Assembly: GCA_031289935.1 (NCBI GenBank)
Contig: JAITON010000136.1
Location: forward strand, 1-15,911
Reading direction: 5' to 3'
Length of the DNA stretch: 15,911 bases
From: Treponema sp.
GTDB lineage: Bacteria > Spirochaetota > Spirochaetia > Treponematales > Breznakiellaceae
Positions within the stretch are counted from its first letter, which is position 1. Every line of letters begins with the position of its first letter. The translations under genes were made by a program, and so were the position numbers. Positions 13,672-15,911 of the stretch are shown piece after piece. The notes under the pieces are model-generated. The model worked only from the letters and a program-made list of their open reading frames with translations, was not told the DNA's origin and did not search any database.

Positions 13672-13689
13672 GCGGAGCTAAGCGGTGCT
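13670..13689 (+). repeat. Tandem 10-base duplication in the pta-vWA gap
   Basis: AAGCGGAGCT and AAGCGGTGCT lie head to tail and differ at one base. The duplication repeats the TAA of the pta stop, so TAA occurs at 13669, 13679 and 13689. It fills most of the 23-base gap and moves the nearest GGAG 17 bases from the next ATG. Confidence 0.6.
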
Positions 13690-13694
13690 AATCA

Positions 13695-14396
13695 ATGCGT
13701 AAAATCCTGTTAGCGCTTATGGGGGCAAAGCCCGGCAGACGTCTGGGAGGCTTCACCGCCGCACTACTGTACGGCGCGCGGCTGTACACAGCGCTGTGCG
13801 CCGCACTACTGTACGCAGCGCTCCTGTGCGCCGCGCAGCCCTGCGCCGCCCAAGAGCTTGCCCCAGGGCTTGCCCCAGGGCTGCCGGGGGCCGATGAACG
13901 GAGCCTGGCCCTGGATATGTTCCTGATCATCGACGGGTCTATGGCTCTGGCCGCCGGGAGAACCGAAGCCCTGAACTGGGTCTGCGATACGGTGGTAGAC
14001 GGCATGCTCAGGGCCGGGGACCGGGTCATAGTCTGGGCCGCCGGGGAAAAGGCCCGGGAGATTTTCTCCGGGAAAATTGCCGGGCAGGATAGCCTGGATA
14101 CGCTCAAGGCCCTGATCCGGGGGATCGGCGCCCGGGAAACGGGGGCCGACTTTGCGGGGGCGCTGCGGGAAGCGGCGGCCCGGGAGGCGGCGGTCCAGGC
14201 GGCGGGGGGCATGAGCTACACCCTCCTGGTGGCGGGAGCCGGTCCGGGGCAAAGCTCCTTGCTCCGGGGGACCGAAGACCTGCTCAGGTATTCCCGGGTC
14301 CGGGAATTTCCCCAGTGGCGGGCCATGGTCAGTTTAGGCTCCATCAGTTCCGCCGTAGGCAGGGCGGCGGCGTCCTTCTTCTATGGCCAGGAATAG
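13695..14396 (+). CDS. Secreted protein with a degenerate von Willebrand factor A domain (Tp0750-like)
   Basis: 233 residues. A long, Ala/Leu/Cys-rich export signal (about 1-53, after RKILL and a second basic patch KPGRR) precedes a domain of about 160 residues beginning ALDMFLIIDGSMALAAGR. This is the beta-1/MIDAS region of a vWA fold. Asp80 and Ser82 are in place, but the second Ser of DxSxS is Ala84 and the later metal-binding Asp (usually 'VLLTDG') is missing in 'TLLVAGAG'; Thr149 (ETGAD) may fill the threonine position. Metal-dependent binding is therefore likely weakened. The position directly before a pallilysin-type gene, overlapping it by 14 bases, matches the tp0750-tp0751 pair of T. 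pallidum, whose first member is a vWA protein with reported protease activity; I infer orthology from layout and fold only. No good Shine-Dalgarno is seen; translation may be coupled to pta. Confidence 0.72.
   Translation: MRKILLALMGAKPGRRLGGFTAALLYGARLYTALCAALLYAALLCAAQPCAAQELAPGLAPGLPGADERSLALDMFLIIDGSMALAAGRTEALNWVCDTVVDGMLRAGDRVIVWAAGEKAREIFSGKIAGQDSLDTLKALIRGIGARETGADFAGALREAAAREAAVQAAGGMSYTLLVAGAGPGQSSLLRGTEDLLRYSRVREFPQWRAMVSLGSISSAVGRAAASFFYGQE
13757..13840 (+). repeat. Imperfect 42-base tandem duplication in the vWA signal-peptide coding region
   Basis: A 17-base exact repeat (CGCCGCACTACTGTACG) occurs at 13757-13773 and 13799-13815, and the sequence after it is also similar, so the unit is 42 bases (14 codons). 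It encodes the repeated ALLYGARLYTALCA/ALLYAALLCA stretch. A further 12-base repeat (CTTGCCCCAGGG) follows at 13857-13880. Confidence 0.75.
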
Positions 14397-15858
14397 GTTC
14401 TGGATTATTCCCCTGCTGGCCTTTCTCCTGACGGCGGCCCTCATTGCCGTTCTCAGGATGTTGCCGGAGGACTTTTTCAAGACCGAAGAGCGGAGGAAAC
14501 AGACCCAGACCCGGGAGCTGGTCCCCCAAATCTCCGCCGGCGCTCCGGGGCAGGAATCCGATGCGGAACGTCAGGCCTGGGAAGACACCATGATGGCCAA
14601 AATTGCCCTGGAAGAGGGAGAGGCTATCGTAACGGTTCTGACCGGGGATTTCGACGGAGATACCCAGGACGAGCAGATTATCGCCTACCGGAACCTATTG
14701 GAGGCCGAAAGCCCCATCTACATCACCTATGCGGATAATGAGGGCGGCGGGTACCGGCGGCTTTGGAGCAGCCCCACGGCAGCTACCAGGCCGGGGACCC
14801 TGAGCCTCGATACCCTGGACCTGATCGGCGACCACAGTATCTGCGTCCTGGTAAGGGGCATGAACGGCGCGGGGGAGCATACCCTGACGGTCTTCCACCG
14901 GAACAGCCCGCTGCCGCAGACGCCCTTTGAGCTGATTGCCCAAATCAGCATTGACGGGTCCATCAGCGTTATACCGGCGGAGCGGAGCCAGGCCTATCAG
15001 ATGGGCCAGACCAGGGGACGGAGCTTCGATATCAGCGCCCGGGGCAGGGACGGGGAATCGGAAAACCTGCTGGATCAGTTGGAATTAAGCTACGTCTATA
15101 ACGCCGATTCGGGCCGTTACGAACAAAGCTCCCTGACCAGGGTGCCGGGAAGCCAGGTGGAACAGGCTCGTGTCCGGGAACTACTTTCCGGGGGATCCGG
15201 GGTCTTTGAGGCTTTTATCCAGGGGCTCTGGTACTATGTGGGGCCCGGCGGCACGGTGGACGGCCGCCAGTACATCTATTTTGACTCCTCGAACCGGGAA
15301 CTGATCTTCTTCTTCGAGGATGTGTGGCAGGTCTATAGCTGGCAGAATTCCAATTTCACCCGCTACGGTCTCTATGTATCGACCCAGAATGTGTCGGTCA
15401 CCACCCTGAAACGGCAGGTGGACATCGAACTGGAGACTCTGAACAGCGTCCGGGTCCGGGTTACCGAGCCCATCAACCTGAAAATTGGTGTGGATATGTC
15501 CTGGAACGGTTCCTACCGGAAGGCCGCCAGCCCGGTACGGAACTCCGGCCGGATACAGAACGGGGTGGAGCCTTACACGGAGGTTTCCTATCAGGGCTCT
15601 ATCGGGACCCTGAAGCTCCAGGCCAATGGCCGTTACGAGGTCCCGGGCACGGGACAGCAGGGCAGCTACATTTTCTTTGCGCTGGAAGGCTCGGAACTCC
15701 TGGAACTCAGACCCGGCCTTAAAGGACTGGCCCAGGAGACCTATCTGGTTACCCGTTTGGAAGGGGAAAGCGGGAGCGAGGAACTCAATCTGCTACGGGT
15801 AAGCCTAGGCGCCACAGGGATCCAGGAGCTCCACGAGGCGGCTATTATCCTGAACTAA
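14383..15858 (+). CDS. Membrane-anchored protein, pallilysin-related adhesin type (Tp0751-like)
   Basis: 491 residues. A single membrane helix at about 6-26 (WIIPLLAFLLTAALIAVL) without a clear cleavage site tethers the protein, and the linker to residue 75 is charged. DFDGDTQDE (89-97) is an EF-hand/FG-GAP-like calcium loop (D-x-D-x-D-x-x-x-E), and the rest is beta-rich, with a C-terminal half of repeated beta strands (about 260-491), probably a barrel or lipocalin-like fold. Length and layout fit what databases call pallilysin-related adhesin in treponemes; the T. pallidum member Tp0751 binds host matrix and has an HEXXH metalloprotease motif. No HEXXH is present here: the only HE near the end is LHEAAIILN, lacking the second His. 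A proteolytic role is therefore not supported by sequence. ATG 14383 lies inside the end of the upstream gene (14-base overlap), implying coupled translation. Confidence 0.75.
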   Translation: MARNRFWIIPLLAFLLTAALIAVLRMLPEDFFKTEERRKQTQTRELVPQISAGAPGQESDAERQAWEDTMMAKIALEEGEAIVTVLTGDFDGDTQDEQIIAYRNLLEAESPIYITYADNEGGGYRRLWSSPTAATRPGTLSLDTLDLIGDHSICVLVRGMNGAGEHTLTVFHRNSPLPQTPFELIAQISIDGSISVIPAERSQAYQMGQTRGRSFDISARGRDGESENLLDQLELSYVYNADSGRYEQSSLTRVPGSQVEQARVRELLSGGSGVFEAFIQGLWYYVGPGGTVDGRQYIYFDSSNRELIFFFEDVWQVYSWQNSNFTRYGLYVSTQNVSVTTLKRQVDIELETLNSVRVRVTEPINLKIGVDMSWNGSYRKAASPVRNSGRIQNGVEPYTEVSYQGSIGTLKLQANGRYEVPGTGQQGSYIFFALEGSELLELRPGLKGLAQETYLVTRLEGESGSEELNLLRVSLGATGIQELHEAAIILN

Positions 15859-15863
15859 GGGCC

Positions 15864-15882
15864 GCTCTGCGGACCGCAGGGC
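15864..15882. terminator. GC-rich hairpin after the last gene, possible terminator
   Basis: CTGCGG-A-CCGCAG (15867-15879), extended by GCT/GGC with one G-U pair, forms an 8-9-bp stem starting five bases after the stop codon. No T-run follows within the window, so it may be a 3'-end stabiliser or a factor-dependent terminator. A CGCATA/TATGCG dyad (15886-15911) follows up to the window edge. Confidence 0.4.
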
Positions 15883-15911
15883 CAACGCATACTCATACAA
15901 ATTGTTATGCG

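Overview
The window looks like chromosomal DNA from a spirochaete, most likely a Treponema-like lineage with GC-rich coding regions. The reasons are the gene content (PEGA-domain envelope protein, lol genes, a degenerate von Willebrand A protein followed by a pallilysin-related-type membrane-anchored protein), the frequent TTG/GTG starts, and a small unknown protein with a C-terminal FnIII-like 'GPWS' domain of a kind I associate with termite-gut treponemes and Bacteroidota. The genus assignment is inference from family knowledge; no rRNA is present.

Left edge (1-521): a strong leftward promoter (TTGACA-17-TATAGT) drives a gene of which only the first 13 codons are inside the window. Next to it is an AT-rich stretch and then a short rightward reading frame resembling the N-terminus of a tyrosine recombinase, probably a relic. 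The rest up to 521 holds nothing I can name.

Leftward operon (10998 down to 522): one promoter (TTGACA-17-TAGATT) precedes a tightly packed, overlapping run of eight genes in this order of transcription: prfB (with a programmed +1 frameshift), a PEGA-domain envelope protein, ftsY, a secreted or lipidated protein, lolC-like permease, lolD ATPase, lolE-like permease, clpC. Neighbours overlap by 4, 32 (or 11), 4, 8 and 4 bases, or are separated by 8 and 13 bases, so translational coupling is likely. The set joins translation termination, co-translational membrane targeting, lipoprotein export and protein quality control.

Middle (10999-12636): a leftward gene resembling the Imm5-type putative immunity proteins lies back to back with a rightward gene of unknown function. 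Between them are a 31-bp dyad, two 33-bp direct repeats spaced exactly 42 bp, and a near-consensus promoter that abuts the second repeat. After the rightward gene comes a run of consecutive inverted repeats that ends at the promoter of pta.

Right (12637-15911): pta (phosphate acetyltransferase) is followed by a short gap and two overlapping genes: a secreted, MIDAS-degenerate vWA protein and a 491-residue membrane-anchored protein with an EF-hand-like calcium loop. Their arrangement recalls the Tp0750/Tp0751 (pallilysin) pair of T. pallidum. A GC-rich hairpin follows the last stop codon.
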